From contig JAGTYA010000026.1 of assembly GCA_024291935.2 (NCBI GenBank), positions 10,272,001-10,336,000 on the forward strand: a stretch of DNA of 64,000 nt, given 5' to 3'. This stretch comes from Okapia johnstoni (Eukaryota; Chordata; Mammalia; Artiodactyla; Giraffidae). Below the pieces are notes generated by a model, which did not search any database, was not told the DNA's origin, and worked only from the letters and a program-made list of their open reading frames with translations. This document shows, piece by piece, positions 42,155 to 53,059 of this stretch (position 1 is the first letter of the stretch; every line of letters starts with the position of its first letter). Both the position numbers and the translations under genes were made by a program.

Positions 42155-42690
42155 CCCTTCAGCAGAGCCCTCCCCTCACCCCCATCCCCGACATCACAGC
42201 CTCAGAGGCGGGACAGCCAGTGGACTATTTTCCAGGGAACTTGAAGGTCCACACCTGGAAGTCTGCCAAGTCTGGAAAGTTCTGGGCTCTGGAAAGAGAA
42301 AGTAACGTTCTTGAAGAAAGTTTCCTTAGATGAAATAGCCTCCAGGGGCCAGGAGGAAAAACAGGAAGGGCCTGGCTGGGCAGGAAGTCTCGAGGGTGGG
42401 GTCAGGCCAGAGGAAGAGGTGCCAGGGAGTGGCCACTGTGGCCCTGGTCAAGGGCTGAGTTAGGGACTGTCCTGGGTTATGCTGGGTGGGGGTGGGGGGG
42501 TTGTCCCCAGTTGACCGCTGCCCACCTGAGAGCTAGGTCAGGAAGGACCCTCAGATCACATGGTGGGAGCTGGGCAGGGGGATGGGACCGAATCCTCTAT
42601 CAGCAGGGGGCACAGATCCCACACCAGCCCTCTTCTCCCCACTCCTGGGCTGCAGGCGCCCAGAGCAAACTCCCCTCCCCTCACTCACCA
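42154..42690. other. unique sequence holding a CTCF-like site
   Basis: No gene seen. A G-rich run lies at 42483-42500 and a CTCF-like motif at 42600-42613. Confidence 0.4.
42600..42613 (+). promoter_or_regulatory. CTCF-like motif
   Basis: TCAGCAGGGGGCAC matches 13 of 14 positions of the CTCF core on the + strand. It is about 12.5 kb upstream of SYT7 exon 1. Confidence 0.5.
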
Positions 42691-42699
42691 GGCCTTCAC

Positions 42700-42865
42700 T
42701 CTTCATGTACTGAGCCCTCCTCCGTGCTTGGCAACAACTCTTACCATTGCCTCCAGTCCACAGATGAGAGAACTGAGGCATGGGGACACTAAAACGCTTG
42801 TCCACATTTACCCAGCAAGTGAGTCAGGGAAGAGAATTCAAACACTGGCTGCCTGACTGCACAGC
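42700..42865 (-). repeat. MIR SINE, antisense
   Basis: CACAGATGAGAGAACTGAGG, CATGGGGACACTAAAACGCT and CCCAGCAAGTGAGTCAGGGA, ending in CACTGGCTGCCTGACTGC. Confidence 0.75.
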
Positions 42866-43215
42866 CCTTGCTGGTAACAGGAATGCTAAGGAAGAGACCC
42901 TCTCCTGAAGGAAACAGAGCAGAAAACATCTAAAATCCCGGGGTGTGAGGAGAGGCCTTGGAATGCCTAGAGGGTGGGCGGCTGACCTGAGCCTGGGGTG
43001 GGGCAGGAAGCCTCGCTGCTGCTTTTGCATCTGCCACCCCTGGCCCGTGCGTGCGGGGGGTACTGTTTCTCGAGATCTCCTCTCCTCACACCCACCCCTG
43101 CCTCCCCCACCCTCACGCTCAGCTGTGACCTTGCTTCCCACTCCCCCAAGACAACCCAGCCTCTCAGAAGTGCTTCCAGATTCGCAGGGGCACAGCCGCC
43201 CCCGCCAGCATCTGC
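42866..43215. other. unique pyrimidine-rich sequence
   Basis: No gene seen. The C/T-rich strand gives long open frames that continue into the L2 relic and are not coding. Confidence 0.4.
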
Positions 43216-43219
43216 ACCC

Positions 43220-45085
43220 ACTCACCCTGCCTCGTCCTAGGAGACTCGACTACCCACACTCCCTGCACCACTCGGAGCCCAAGCTCTGCTCTGCTCAAGG
43301 ACACCACTCCAGCAAGCCTCCCCACTCCAGAAGCTCGTTCTCCCCTCCTCTCACATCATCAGCTTTACCCTTGCCATCAGATCTTTTCCACCTATCGATG
43401 AACAAACTGTTTTCCTGCCATCTTGATCCTACTCCCCTGACCCCCCCACCCCCCCGCTGCCCCAACCAGCTACTGCCACTCCCCTGCTCCCCTCTCCAGG
43501 GGAACTGCTCAGAGTTGATTGTATCTGTTGTCATCCATGTCTCTCCTGCTTCTCTCAAAATCACCCCAGTCTGGCCTCCCCGCCCATCACTCCATGGGAA
43601 GTACTCCTGTCCAATGGCGTCTGCGTGGCTAAACCCAGCAGCCAGCTCAGTGTGGCCACATTGGCCCTCCCCACAGCACTGGACAGTTGGGCAGCCCTCC
43701 CCCTACTGTTGTGCTCCCCTGGTTTTTTCCCAACTTCTCTGGATATGCCTCCTTGGTCTCCTCTGCTGGTTCTTTCTCTTCTCCCAGACCTTGCAGTTAG
43801 GGTTAGGGTCACCCAACTTGCTCTAACACACGCATTCTCCATTGGGGCGCCATCTCCCCCAAGGAGGGGGAAATTGGTTTGGAGGGGGGGGAAACTCTTA
43901 AATATTGCAGTGGTTTGTGACTCTCCAAAGGGCCAAAGTACATAAACATATATACATCACAGCTGTGGAATTACAATTTCATACGAAGGGGGTGATTATA
44001 GGGGAAGAGTCTACAAGGCTTCTTGGGGTGGATGATAATTTTTTAAAAGGCCGAGAAAGAGGGTTTGCTGTAACACAGATTTCTCATTCCGGTGGATGGC
44101 AAGCCCCTCCTTCCACTGCTCAGGCCAAAACCTTGGAGTGATGTGGCCTGTTCCCTTTTTGTCACAACCCACATCCAATCCATCAGGAAATCCCGTTAGT
44201 TCTGCCTTCAAAATAGATCCGGAATCCAATCACTTCCCCCCACTCACACCCCCACCCCCATGGCAGCTACCCTGATTTGAGCTGCCTCATTGCTTGCCTG
44301 GATTATTGCAACAACCTTCTTCCTGGTCTCCCTACCCCTGCTTCCTTGACACATAGCCAGAGCAATTCTTTTACAATGTAAGTCAGCTCATGTCCTTCTT
44401 CATCCAACTCTGCAGAAGCTTCCCATCTCCCAAAGTTCTCATGATGGCCCTCACTCCCCACTCCCGCTTCCTCTCCTGACCCCCTCTGCTATTCCTCTCT
44501 TCCTCACTCATTTTTCTCCAGCCCCACAAGCCTTCTGGCGAACCCTCCAGGCACCGTCCCACCCCAGGGCCTTTGCACTTGCTGTTTGCGATCCCTGGTT
44601 CACTCTTCCTGAGACAGCCGCAGGTCTGAATCCCTCACCTCCCTGAAGCCTTTGCTCAGATGCCACCTTGTCAACAAGGCCTGCCCTGACCACCCTTTTT
44701 TTTTTTTTCATACATTTATTTACTTATTTGGCCACCTCGAGTGTTAGTTGCAGTGTTCAGGATCTTTGTTGCATCACGTGGGGTCTCTTTGTTGTGGCAC
44801 ACGGGCTCAGTAGTTGTGGCACATGGGCTTAGTTGCTCCACAGCACGTGGGATCTTGAAATAGTTCTCCAACCAGGGATTGAACCTGTGTCCCTTGTATT
44901 GCAAAGCAGATTCTTTACCGCTGGGCCATCAGGGAAGTCCTTGATTACCCTGTCTTAAGACTGCAGTCCATCCTCAGTATTCCAGATCACCCTTACTTCT
45001 CCAGGCCCTTCCTTTCTTCCCTAACACACCTAATACTATGACATTTACTTCCTCGTCTTACTGCTGATTGCTTGCTAGATGCCAG
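43220..45085 (+). repeat. L2 LINE relic with reverse-transcriptase remnants, split by a CHR SINE
   Basis: Degenerate L2 sequence in sense orientation. The part at 43620-43800 (CCAGCTCAGTGTGGCCACAT, CTCCCCTGGTTTTTTCCC, TCTCCTCTGCTGGTTCTTTC) corresponds to the reverse-transcriptase region. The part at 44130-44690 corresponds to its C-terminal part and 3' UTR: CTTGGAGTGATGTGGCC, CACATCCAATCCATCAGGAA, GGCCTTTGCACTTGCTGT, CTGCCCTGACCACCC. The L2 3' UTR resumes after the SINE at 44941. Many stops and frameshifts make it inactive. The left boundary is uncertain. Confidence 0.7.
44696..44940 (-). repeat. CHR-type SINE, antisense, nested in L2
   Basis: A T-rich tail is followed by GGCACACGGGCTCAGTAGTT, GGCTTAGTTGCTCCACAGCA, CAACCAGGGATTGAACCTGT and GGGCCATCAGGGAAGTCC. 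It interrupts the L2 3' region between ACCACCC and GATTACCC. Confidence 0.9.
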
Positions 45086-45384
45086 CCCCCCAGGGGGGGC
45101 TCCCTGTTTGGTCACTGTTGTCCACTCAGCAGGAGGAGAGGGCTGGCACAATGGAGGAGTGTCTAATGCCCCCAGACACCCACTTCAGGCAGGTTTCAGA
45201 CTTTTTCCCCACTGGGCTCATCATGCCTCCCACCTTTGCATTTGCCTTTTGCTTTCTCTGCAATGCGCCCTGTCCCCTGCCCCCCACACTATCTATTACT
45301 CAGAACCCTCTCAAAGAACACTTCATCTCTCATTAGATCAGGAAGGGCCCAGCCTGCCAGCAGGGAGGGACCTTTTCCCCAAGA

Positions 45385-45545
45385 GCAATGGGAATTCATG
45401 AAAGGGATTTGAGCTGAAGAGTGACATGGTCACATTTGTGCTGTGATGCTCATGGATGGTGGGTGGGAGGGGAGCCAGCAGGAGGCAGAGGAGGAGACCC
45501 AGAGAAGAAGCTGGTGAGAGGCGAGAGGACCCTGGCCAGGGTAGT
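45385..45545 (-). repeat. L2 fragment, antisense
   Basis: AAGGGATTTGAGCTGAAGAG and TGACATGGTCACATTTGTGC follow the reverse complement of the L2 segment that reads 'gcagagtgatc...gtcac'. This is opposite in orientation to the L2 copy just to its left. Confidence 0.6.
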
Positions 45546-46195
45546 GGATGAGCAACACGGGGGGAGAGGGGAGTCTGGGGCAAGCTGGGGAGGTAGCCAG
45601 GAAGGGGGAAAGGCCAGGCCTTGCCAGCCTTGCCACCAACTCACTGTGGCAAGTGAGGAAGACAGGGGAGGTACACAGGAACACAGCTGAGGTGTCTGAT
45701 TTACAGGGTTGGATGGGATAATGAGTCAGCCAAACCCAGGGAATGGGATCACACTTCACAGGGGAAAGGAGGTTCCTAGAACCAGCTTCTGTCCTCCAGA
45801 TCCAGCCTCCATCCCTTTTCACTGGGGCATCTTGTACCCCAACACTTCTGGCCATAGAGGAGGCAGCCCATGGGGGTTTAGAAAAGGATAGGGTTTCCCC
45901 AGAGGAATCCAGACCTTGGACCTGGGATGGCAGGGAGGGGCCCACCAGGAGGCTTTTTCAGAACAGAAGCCTGAAGCCTGTGCCTCTAAATTTACAGAAC
46001 TTCTGGTCTCCGGTGGAAAAGTCCACACTTGCCTCACTTTCTGCCTAGCCTTGTTTGACCAGAAAGACAAACAGGACAGGGAGTGGCCTTTGTGTCATCA
46101 CGGGGACTCCGGAGCGAAGCCCAGGGTGTGCCGGACAGGAGGACAGAGGGCGTCTCCTGGTCAGCCCCAGCTGTCCCCGGCAGCAGCAGCTCCTT
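45546..46195. other. unique sequence
   Basis: No gene or clearly named repeat. Confidence 0.4.
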
Positions 46196-46199
46196 GGAG

Positions 46200-46350
46200 A
46201 AGGAAACTTGCGCATCTCACATCCTCACCTTGCAGATGGGGAAACTGAGGTCCAGAGAGAGATGCGAGCTATCAGAGGGTACATCTGGTTTTCCCGGGGC
46301 GGGGGGAAACTGAGGCTTCCTGGAGAGAAGAACTTGCCCTTCCGACAGGG
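46200..46350 (-). repeat. MIR SINE, antisense, with duplicated core
   Basis: TTGCAGATGGGGAAACTGAG, GTCCAGAGAGAGATGCGAGC. A second GGAAACTGAGG occurs about 60 bases later (46304-46314), so the core may be partly duplicated. Confidence 0.65.
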
Positions 46351-46869
46351 ACAGACTAATAATGTCATCGAAGTGTATATATAACTCGTTTCTTCCCAAG
46401 AGTTCAGAATGCCGCACATCCATGATCTAATTTGTCCACGAGACATCCCACTGGGATGGGTGGCAGGGCCACTCCATGCAGATGTTGTGAAAATGCTCAG
46501 TCATTGCCCTCCCTTCCCTAACCTTCCTTTTCTTCTTCAGTCTCTATTATTTCCCCTTTCTTCTCCCATCCTATTTAATACAGCAAAGATGTAAGAGGCC
46601 CCCACTTGGTGCAACGGTGGTATTTGAGAAGCTTCTGGATTTCCCCGGGGCAAAGTCACCGTTCTGTTCTCTGTGGTCTCAGAGCACTTTGTTCACACCT
46701 GCATCTGTGTACATGTCATCCTGTTTCTATAGATCAACAATCCTGGAGTGCGGGCTTGGTCTTATTTGAGCTTACTTTCTCGAATACTGTCCAGGCCAGG
46801 GCCTGGCATTCGGGAGCCTGGAGACACATTTGCCGAGGGCATTCCTCCATTGGTGTACTTATCCCACTG

Positions 46870-47850
46870 TAGGCCAATTACCCCGGAGATGAGCTCAGAG
46901 AGGGATTGTGAATATGCAGTCACTGGCACACAGTAGTACAATGTCTGTTGAACGGATCAATTTAAAAAACGAAGAAAGGAAGATGAGGATGGATAGGAAG
47001 CGGCTATCCTTGCCTTTAAAGAGCTCCCGATCCACGGCATGGATGGGGGAGGTGGGCAGAGAGCAGGACTGGAGAGATGTACAAATACATCGGAGTAGTG
47101 ATGAAGAAGTACCATGGGCCTACAGAGGAGGAGAATTACCTGGGAGAATCAGGGATGACTCCCTGGAGGAAGTAAAATTTGAGATGGGTCTTTAAGGGTG
47201 GAAACACCCGGCAGAAACTCAGGAACGGTTTTCAGCTGAAGGTAGGGCATTGGGCAAGACAAGAAGGACGAAGTCCTCCAACTAGGGGTGGTGGGGGGCA
47301 GGGGTGGTACTCTGGGTCAGGCCAAGTTGCTCATGCCTGACTCCACCGACAGTGGGGAGCCATCAAAGTGCTCGGGGCCAGAGATCAGAGTGTGCTGGAG
47401 TGTCTTAGAGTGTCTAACTGAGGGAGGCAGCTGCCAAGTTTGCAGTGAAGGTGTGAGAGGCTCCACAGAGGAAGATCTAAAGGATCTGGAAACCCATTAG
47501 ATGTGGGGGCAGAGCAGGGAGGGGCTGTGGGGTGCCCATCTGGAGTCTGGGAGAGTGAAGAGGCCTTAACAGGTATGGCGTGATCCTGGGAGGGAAGGAC
47601 TGCTTCCCATGGAGATGACGAGTTCATTCCATCACCAGGGTGGAGATGCTTCATTAGGAAGGCAGATGCCAGCTTGGGAGGGAGGTCAGGGCCCTGGAGA
47701 CAAGAGCTGGGAGTTGGGCTAAAGCAAAAGCGGAGGCCCTGGGAGTGGATGAGCTCATGCAAGACAGAGTGTGGGGCGAGAAAGAAATGGGACTGAGGAC
47801 AGAGTCTTGGAGAATTCTCACAGCTGTGGGGGGAGAGGAGCAGAAAGACA
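46870..47850 (-). repeat. L2 fragments, antisense
   Basis: CACACAGTAGTACAATGTCT, GTTGAACGGATCAATTTAAA and CCTTTAAAGAGCTCCCGATC, then GATGACTCCCTGGAGGAAGT, are antisense L2 3' end. Further right, GGGAGCCATCAAAGTGCTCG and GAGGACAGAGTCTTGGAGAA look like more internal antisense L2. The pieces are discontinuous. Confidence 0.55.
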
Positions 47851-48079
47851 GGGGATCCAGGAAGAAACGGAGTTTCCAGAGAGGTGGGGGTGGTTCCCTA
47901 TCATCTCCCTCTTTTCCCCCCTCACTTCTCAAGAGGTGTGTGTGGGGGGAGGCGGCCCAGAGGGACCCTGGTGCCTGCCCAGCCCCCGGAATGCTCCCCG
48001 GTGAAAGGCAGTCAAGCCAGCGATTGGAGTGCTTGGGTTCTAGAACCGGGAGGTGCAGCAGGGGGGAGTGCCCCCTCCC

Positions 48080-48290
48080 CACCCTTCCTGGCTGTGTGAC
48101 CTCAGACGAGCCACACCCCCTGTGATCTTCAGCCTTTTCTTCACCTTCCCGAGGGGATCACAACAGGACTTCCTTCATCAGGCTGCTGCGACTATTAAGA
48201 GGGATAATGTGCGTTATGCACTTGGCACTTGGGCCTGGCAAGCCCTCAGAGCTCAATAAATGGTGGCTGCTGCTATTATGATTATTACAG
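48080..48290 (+). repeat. MIR SINE, sense
   Basis: CTGGCTGTGTGACCTCAGAC, CAGCCTTTTCTTCACCTTCC, GCGACTATTAAGAGGGATAA and CCTCAGAGCTCAATAAATGG, ending in a TATTATGATTATTA tail. Confidence 0.85.
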
Positions 48291-48534
48291 GGCTGGGATT
48301 GGATTCTGGCGCTCGGTCTAGTCGGGCCAAGGAGCCCAGGAGCCCCCAGAGCCTTTAGCGAGGAAGGGGGCCTGGCAACCTGAACTCGCCCAGCTCCCGG
48401 AGTGCTAGGGCCCCTCCCGTGACCCTCCCAAGCGCAGAGTGGGTTTCGTGGAACTGGGGCAGAGTCACAGCTTTCTGTGCGCGGATAACCCTTTCACCTG
48501 CTGAGAAAGGGGACCCCGGGGACCCCACCCCCAC

Positions 48535-49010
48535 TAAAGTCTGCAGCTCCAGATGGGGCGCGGGGATGGGAGGGGGCCTCAGTCCCTGGGGGGCCCCCCG
48601 CGCCTGCGGTGCCTCCTCCTCCGGGGCGGACGTGGGCGCGTCCTCTCCCGTACGCGGTAATTCAGCTCACGCGGGCTCCGCGGCGCCCCCTCCGCGCACG
48701 CGCGTCCCCGCCTCGGCCCCCGCCCGGCCCCAGACTCGGCTGCGGGCGCTGTAGGTGGGTCCGTCCAAGTTGACGAAAAGAACAGCCGCGCTGGGTTGGG
48801 GGGGGCCTGTCGCCGGGGGGCTGGCGCCCTCGATCCCCATGCCTCGTCCCCCGCCCCCTGCGGATTTTGCCGCAGGGGCCCACCCGAGGCGCGCTTTCTG
48901 CGCCGCCCTGGAGGAACTGGAGCGCCGAGGGGCGAGTGGCATGGGCTGTGCTGGGGGCTTGCGGAGGGGCGAAGGTCTTGAGTCGGTGGGTGCCGGCTCC
49001 TGTCCCCTCA
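48535..49010. promoter_or_regulatory. orphan CpG island
   Basis: CpG-dense, GC-rich DNA about 6 kb upstream of the SYT7 exon, with GGGGCGGACGTGGGCGCGTC, GCGCACGCGCGTCCCCGCCT and CGAGGCGCGCTTTCTGCGCC. No known first exon is recognisable. Several GT-type donor-like sites follow (for example GTAGGTGGGT at 48752). It could be an alternative SYT7 promoter, a non-coding RNA promoter, or an unmethylated regulatory island. The CpG density is seen directly; the role is inferred. Confidence 0.6.
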
Positions 49011-49980
49011 CAGACCGAGAGCTATACCCGAGACTGTTGAAAGCCTCAGTTTTCCCCTTCTCAGGCTAAGGGATCTTTCTTTTATTGGACCCTGGAAACA
49101 GGTTAATCGATCCCGTGGGCCGCATGCCCGTCTATGCAGCCTCATTAGAGAGGGAAGAAGAGGCGTGTTCGGCTGGAGTCTGGGGGATATTTACTCCGAT
49201 TCCATCCTCTCTGGACCAGGCGGGGGCGGGGGGGGCGGGGGGGCTCTCTGCGGGGAGCGGGGCTTGACTGAACTGGACCTTCTACCAGCTGGGCTCGGGG
49301 ACTGGGGTCCCGCCGCTGCAGGCGGAGCCGTCTAGCACTGAGAGGCCCCCATTAACTAGGCCACCGCTGGGGGTGGGCGGTGGCGGCTGGAGCTGACCGG
49401 CTTGGGTCTCTGGGGGAGGTGGCCGCAAGGGCCAGGGCTTTGAACACACCACAGAAGGATTCTGCAATATCAAAAGAACTCTTAGTCACTAATATATGGG
49501 AGGAGGGGGGGCCGTTGGTGAAAGAGCTGCTGCTTGGTTCCCATCAGCGGAGGATCAAAAAGCATTTGGTCAAAGAACCTTTAAATACCTTGAAAGGCAG
49601 GTGGAGCCTGTTCAGTAGACTCCAGGAGATACTGAAATGTTAGTCTGAGCTGCCAGCAAACTGGCTCCAGCCACACCGAGTGCTGGGGGAGGAGGTCACT
49701 GAGGCAGGAGGGAGAAACGTTGGGGCTAGACCACTAGCCCACCCCCAGCATGACTCAGGAATCCCTGTGGGGAGGGTGAGTTGGGCAGAGAACTGGGCTC
49801 AGACTGTCAGAGCTGGAAGCCACCTTGTAAACCTCTGGCTCAGGGATTTTTATTTGGAACCTATAGGACCCTCTCCCCGCCACTATGGACAGAATGTTGT
49901 GTCTGTATTTGAATATGCTTTTTCCTAGGGAAGAGAGGTCCATGGAGTTCATTAGATTCCCATAGGAGTCCAAGGCCAAA
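49011..49980. other. unique sequence with G-runs
   Basis: No gene seen. Dense G tracts at about 49221-49240 could form a G-quadruplex. The rest is unremarkable. Confidence 0.4.
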
Positions 49981-49984
49981 TCAA

Positions 49985-50085
49985 GACTAAAAATCAACAC
50001 CCTTGTGGTACAGACTGGTAAACTGAGGCTCAGAAGGATCGAATCACTTACCTCCCGTCACTCAGCTTGTAATTGGCAAGCCAAG
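49985..50085 (-). repeat. MIR SINE fragment, antisense
   Basis: CTGGTAAACTGAGGCTCAGA, AGGATCGAATCACTTACCTC and GTCACTCAGCTTGTAATTGG. Confidence 0.75.
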
Positions 50086-50554
50086 ATGCTGCCACAGTGC
50101 ACCCTGATAAGGGCATCTCACTAGTCCTCTGTGGTTCTGTCTCAGGGGCCCAAAGTTGCCTGAGACTGGGGTAGGAGTGTCTCAAAACAGAGGCTGAAGG
50201 CCAAGATTCTGACTGAAGCTGTGGCAAGCAGGGACTGGCAAGGACAAAGGGAACTAGCTTTCATCTTTTAGGATGACAAGTGGTTTGAGCGGCTGAACCA
50301 CCCCTCAAGGGTGTCAGGGTGACCATGGAGAGAGAGATCCAGAGCCAGAATCTGGATACGGAGGAGGTTACAGGGAGAAAGGATGTGGGTGGGGTTGGGA
50401 GTGGGTAAGAGGTTTCTGCAAAGAGAGTTTCTGACCCTATGACATGACCCAAGGGTGTGGAATGGGGGCTCAGGGCTATTGGAGGTCAGCTTGGAGTAGT
50501 GCCTTTGGTGCTTGGGATCACCCCCAGGTAAGCAAGAAAGATACCTAGCCCTTG

Positions 50555-50712
50555 CCTTGCCATCTCCCCAGTGTATTCTCACAGACCTGTGTGGTACAAC
50601 TATTAGCCCTATTTTATGGATGAGAAAACTGAGGCCCAGAGGTGTCAAGTAACTGGCCAAGGCCAAACAGCTAGATAGTGGCAGAGGCAGGACCAGAATT
50701 TGAGTCTCGGAT
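50555..50712 (-). repeat. MIR SINE, antisense
   Basis: CCCTATTTTATGGATGAGAA, AACTGAGGCCCAGAGGTGTC, AAGTAACTGGCCAAGGCCAA and GCAGAGGCAGGACCAGAATT. Confidence 0.85.
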
Positions 50713-51940
50713 TCTTCCCGGGATGCTGCGGGCCAGACCCTGCCTCTTTAGTATCAGGTATCCAAAGGAAGACCCAGCAGAAGACTGACAAGTGTGGGCT
50801 CTGGGTAGACAAGCGTGGGGTCTCCATTGTGATGAGGTGGGCAGAGAGAGGGCTGCAGCTGCCTTCTAGGAGTTTGCCGTTGCGTCGTTTCTGGGGAGAT
50901 GGCATCTGTTAATGTTATACTTTCTCCAGACTTTTGTGTTCTGTAGATGAGGAAAGGGAAGCCTGGGGAGGGTATATCTGCAGGGATGGGGGACAAGGTG
51001 GAGGAACAAGTCAATCCTGGCCTGGCACATCGGGAGGCTCTGCCATTGTCCTGCACAGCTACCTCTTGGAGCCTGCCCCTCCTGGATCGGGAGTGGTACT
51101 CAGCCTGAGTCTCTTGCTACATGGATGGTGGTGAGGAGAGAGGTGTGTTTGTTCTGTCACGTGAGCTGCACAAACGGCTTCCTCAGCATTTTATTAATAA
51201 TTCAGCCTATGGCCAGGAGGGTGGGGTAGGGGGGGACAGAAGCTGTGGGGAGACAGCAGCATTGGAGACCATGCCAGGTGGAGGCCAGGGGAACCCAAGA
51301 GCCCTGCCTCCAGCCGTGACCTAGCAACGGAGCCAGGCGGCCTCAGGGGCCCTGTTTAGGAGAGTGCAGGCCTGGCATCTGCTCCTGCAGGGACAGAACG
51401 TCCCTCCCTGCTCCCCATCCCTCCCGAAGCCGACCCAGGACACCTGGGCTCTGATGACAGCACCATATCAGAAACAGGCCTGAGGGGTCCACAGCAAGCA
51501 CTGCACTGGTCCTTGGAGAACCTGGTGCTGCAGCATTTCCTGCCATGTCATGGAACCCAGGACACAGGGGCCAGCAGCATCAGAGAATGAGAGAGAGATG
51601 GGAAGTGGGGAGGCAAAATTCCCAGACCCTTATCACCTTCGAGGGACCAGGCAGAACAGGGATGATTCACACCCTCTGATCTCCTTTCTCAGAGAACCTG
51701 CTCACTCCCCCAGGCTTCATTTCTTGCTTGTGCCCAGCCCTCGGGGAGTGCTCAGAATACAGGCACTCACAGTTGGCTTGGCTTTCAGTGGTGCTCCAGC
51801 AGGAGAGGGTAGCCTTCACAAGCAGGAGAACGGTTCAAGGTTAGACATCTGGAAGAACTTCCCTGACAGGCAAAGCATGGGAATGGGGAGTATGTGGTAT
51901 CCCTGTTAAGGATAAACAAATGATAATGGCATTCAGAATC
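50713..51940. other. unique sequence
   Basis: No gene seen. CTTCCTCAGCATTTTATTAA then TAATTCAGCC at 51178-51207 is a short AT-rich block of possibly conserved nature. Confidence 0.35.
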
Positions 51941-51944
51941 AATC

Positions 51945-52145
51945 AAGACTAAGCGCTATGCTCCCAGTATCATTTTACATGTTTTAATTGTACCATCTCA
52001 TTTAATCTTTATAATAGTCAAAGGAAGTGGGCGTTATTCTCTCCATTGTACAGATGAGGAAACTGAGGCCCAGAGGTGTCAAGTAGTCTGCCCAAGGTCA
52101 CACAGCCATGAATGGCAGAGCCACATAAATCTATATTCTTTCCTC
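51945..52145 (-). repeat. MIR SINE, antisense, well preserved
   Basis: CTAAGCGCTATGCTCCCAGT, ATCTCATTTAATCTTTATAA, TGTACAGATGAGGAAACTGA, GGCCCAGAGGTGTCAAGTAG and CCAAGGTCACACAGCCATGA. Confidence 0.9.
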
Positions 52146-52461
52146 TTTCCGATGACTCTGCATCCCCTAGACAGAGTGACTGAGGCCCAGTGAAAGAGTG
52201 TCTTTAGAGCTTTTCCTGTGTCAAGCAGGAAATAAAAACCCTCCTGAGGTTTCCAATGCCCCCAGAGCCTCAGATTCCACAATGATATCTCATGGGGTTT
52301 GTCCAGTATGTCTGAGGGACTGTCCAGCTCTGACATTCTGGAACAACGCTTGTCTAATGCCTGCTGGCAGGGAATGAGATGGAGGTTTTTAGTTTTGTAA
52401 GGGATAAGCTATAAGCTCTTGGGTGGGAGCAAGTACTGGGTCTTCTCACAAATTTCACAGT

Positions 52462-52648
52462 GGTTGGCACAAGGCTGGGAGTAAGGACCAAGGGTTCTAC
52501 TCCTGGTTCTCTCACCAGCTCCCTGGGCTTTAGTTCTGGGCCTCTAGCTTCCCCTCAAGGCCTCATTTTCCCCATCTGTCACCTGAGGGGTGGCCTGGGT
52601 CATCTCTCAGAGGTCCTTTCCACCAACTTTGAAACACTCCGTGATTCT
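52462..52648 (+). repeat. MIR SINE, sense
   Basis: GTTCTACTCCTGGTTCTCTC, GGCCTCATTTTCCCCATCTG and GTCATCTCTCAGAGGTCCTT follow a MIR subtype whose 3' part differs from the core consensus. Confidence 0.65.
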
Positions 52649-52845
52649 AGATGCTTATAAAGACCTAGTGAGTCACAGTGATGAATTCTGCTGTACCCTT
52701 TATGGATTCTCAGGTTGATGGATTCAGGAGATTCCTGAACCGGGAGTTTTTTTGTGCGGTATCCATTCATGACAGGGGTGTGGGCAAAGGGATGGAAAGG
52801 GTGGGTGTGGGGAGGGGTGCACTATTTGCTCTTCACCAGGGCACT

Positions 52846-53050
52846 GGGCTTCCCTAGTGGCTCAGACAGTAAAGAGTCTGCCTGCAAGGCAGGAGACTTG
52901 GGTTCAATCCCTGGGTCAGGAAGGTCCCCTGGAGAAGAGAATGGCTACCCACTCTAGTATTCTTGCCTGGAGAATTCCATGCACAGAGGAGCCTCATGGG
53001 TTACAGTCCCTGGGGTTGTAAAGAGTTGGACTTGACTGAGCGACTAACAC
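52846..53050 (+). repeat. Bov-tA SINE, sense
   Basis: GGGCTTCCCTAGTGGCTCAG, CAAGGCAGGAGACTTGGGTT, GGAGAATTCCATGCACAGAG and GTTGGACTTGACTGAGCGAC. A short AGGGCA duplication flanks it. This is the copy nearest to the SYT7 promoter. Confidence 0.95.
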
Positions 53051-53059
53051 AGGGCAGTG

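Noticed and set aside
43798..43809. TTAGGGTTAGGG telomere-like sequence
   Set aside because: Only two units, inside the L2 relic. Too short to be an interstitial telomere.
42945..43826. 293-codon plus-strand open frame
   Set aside because: It starts at a non-repeat site but runs into the degenerate L2 relic on its C/T-rich strand. Composition explains the absence of stops, and I recognise no domain.
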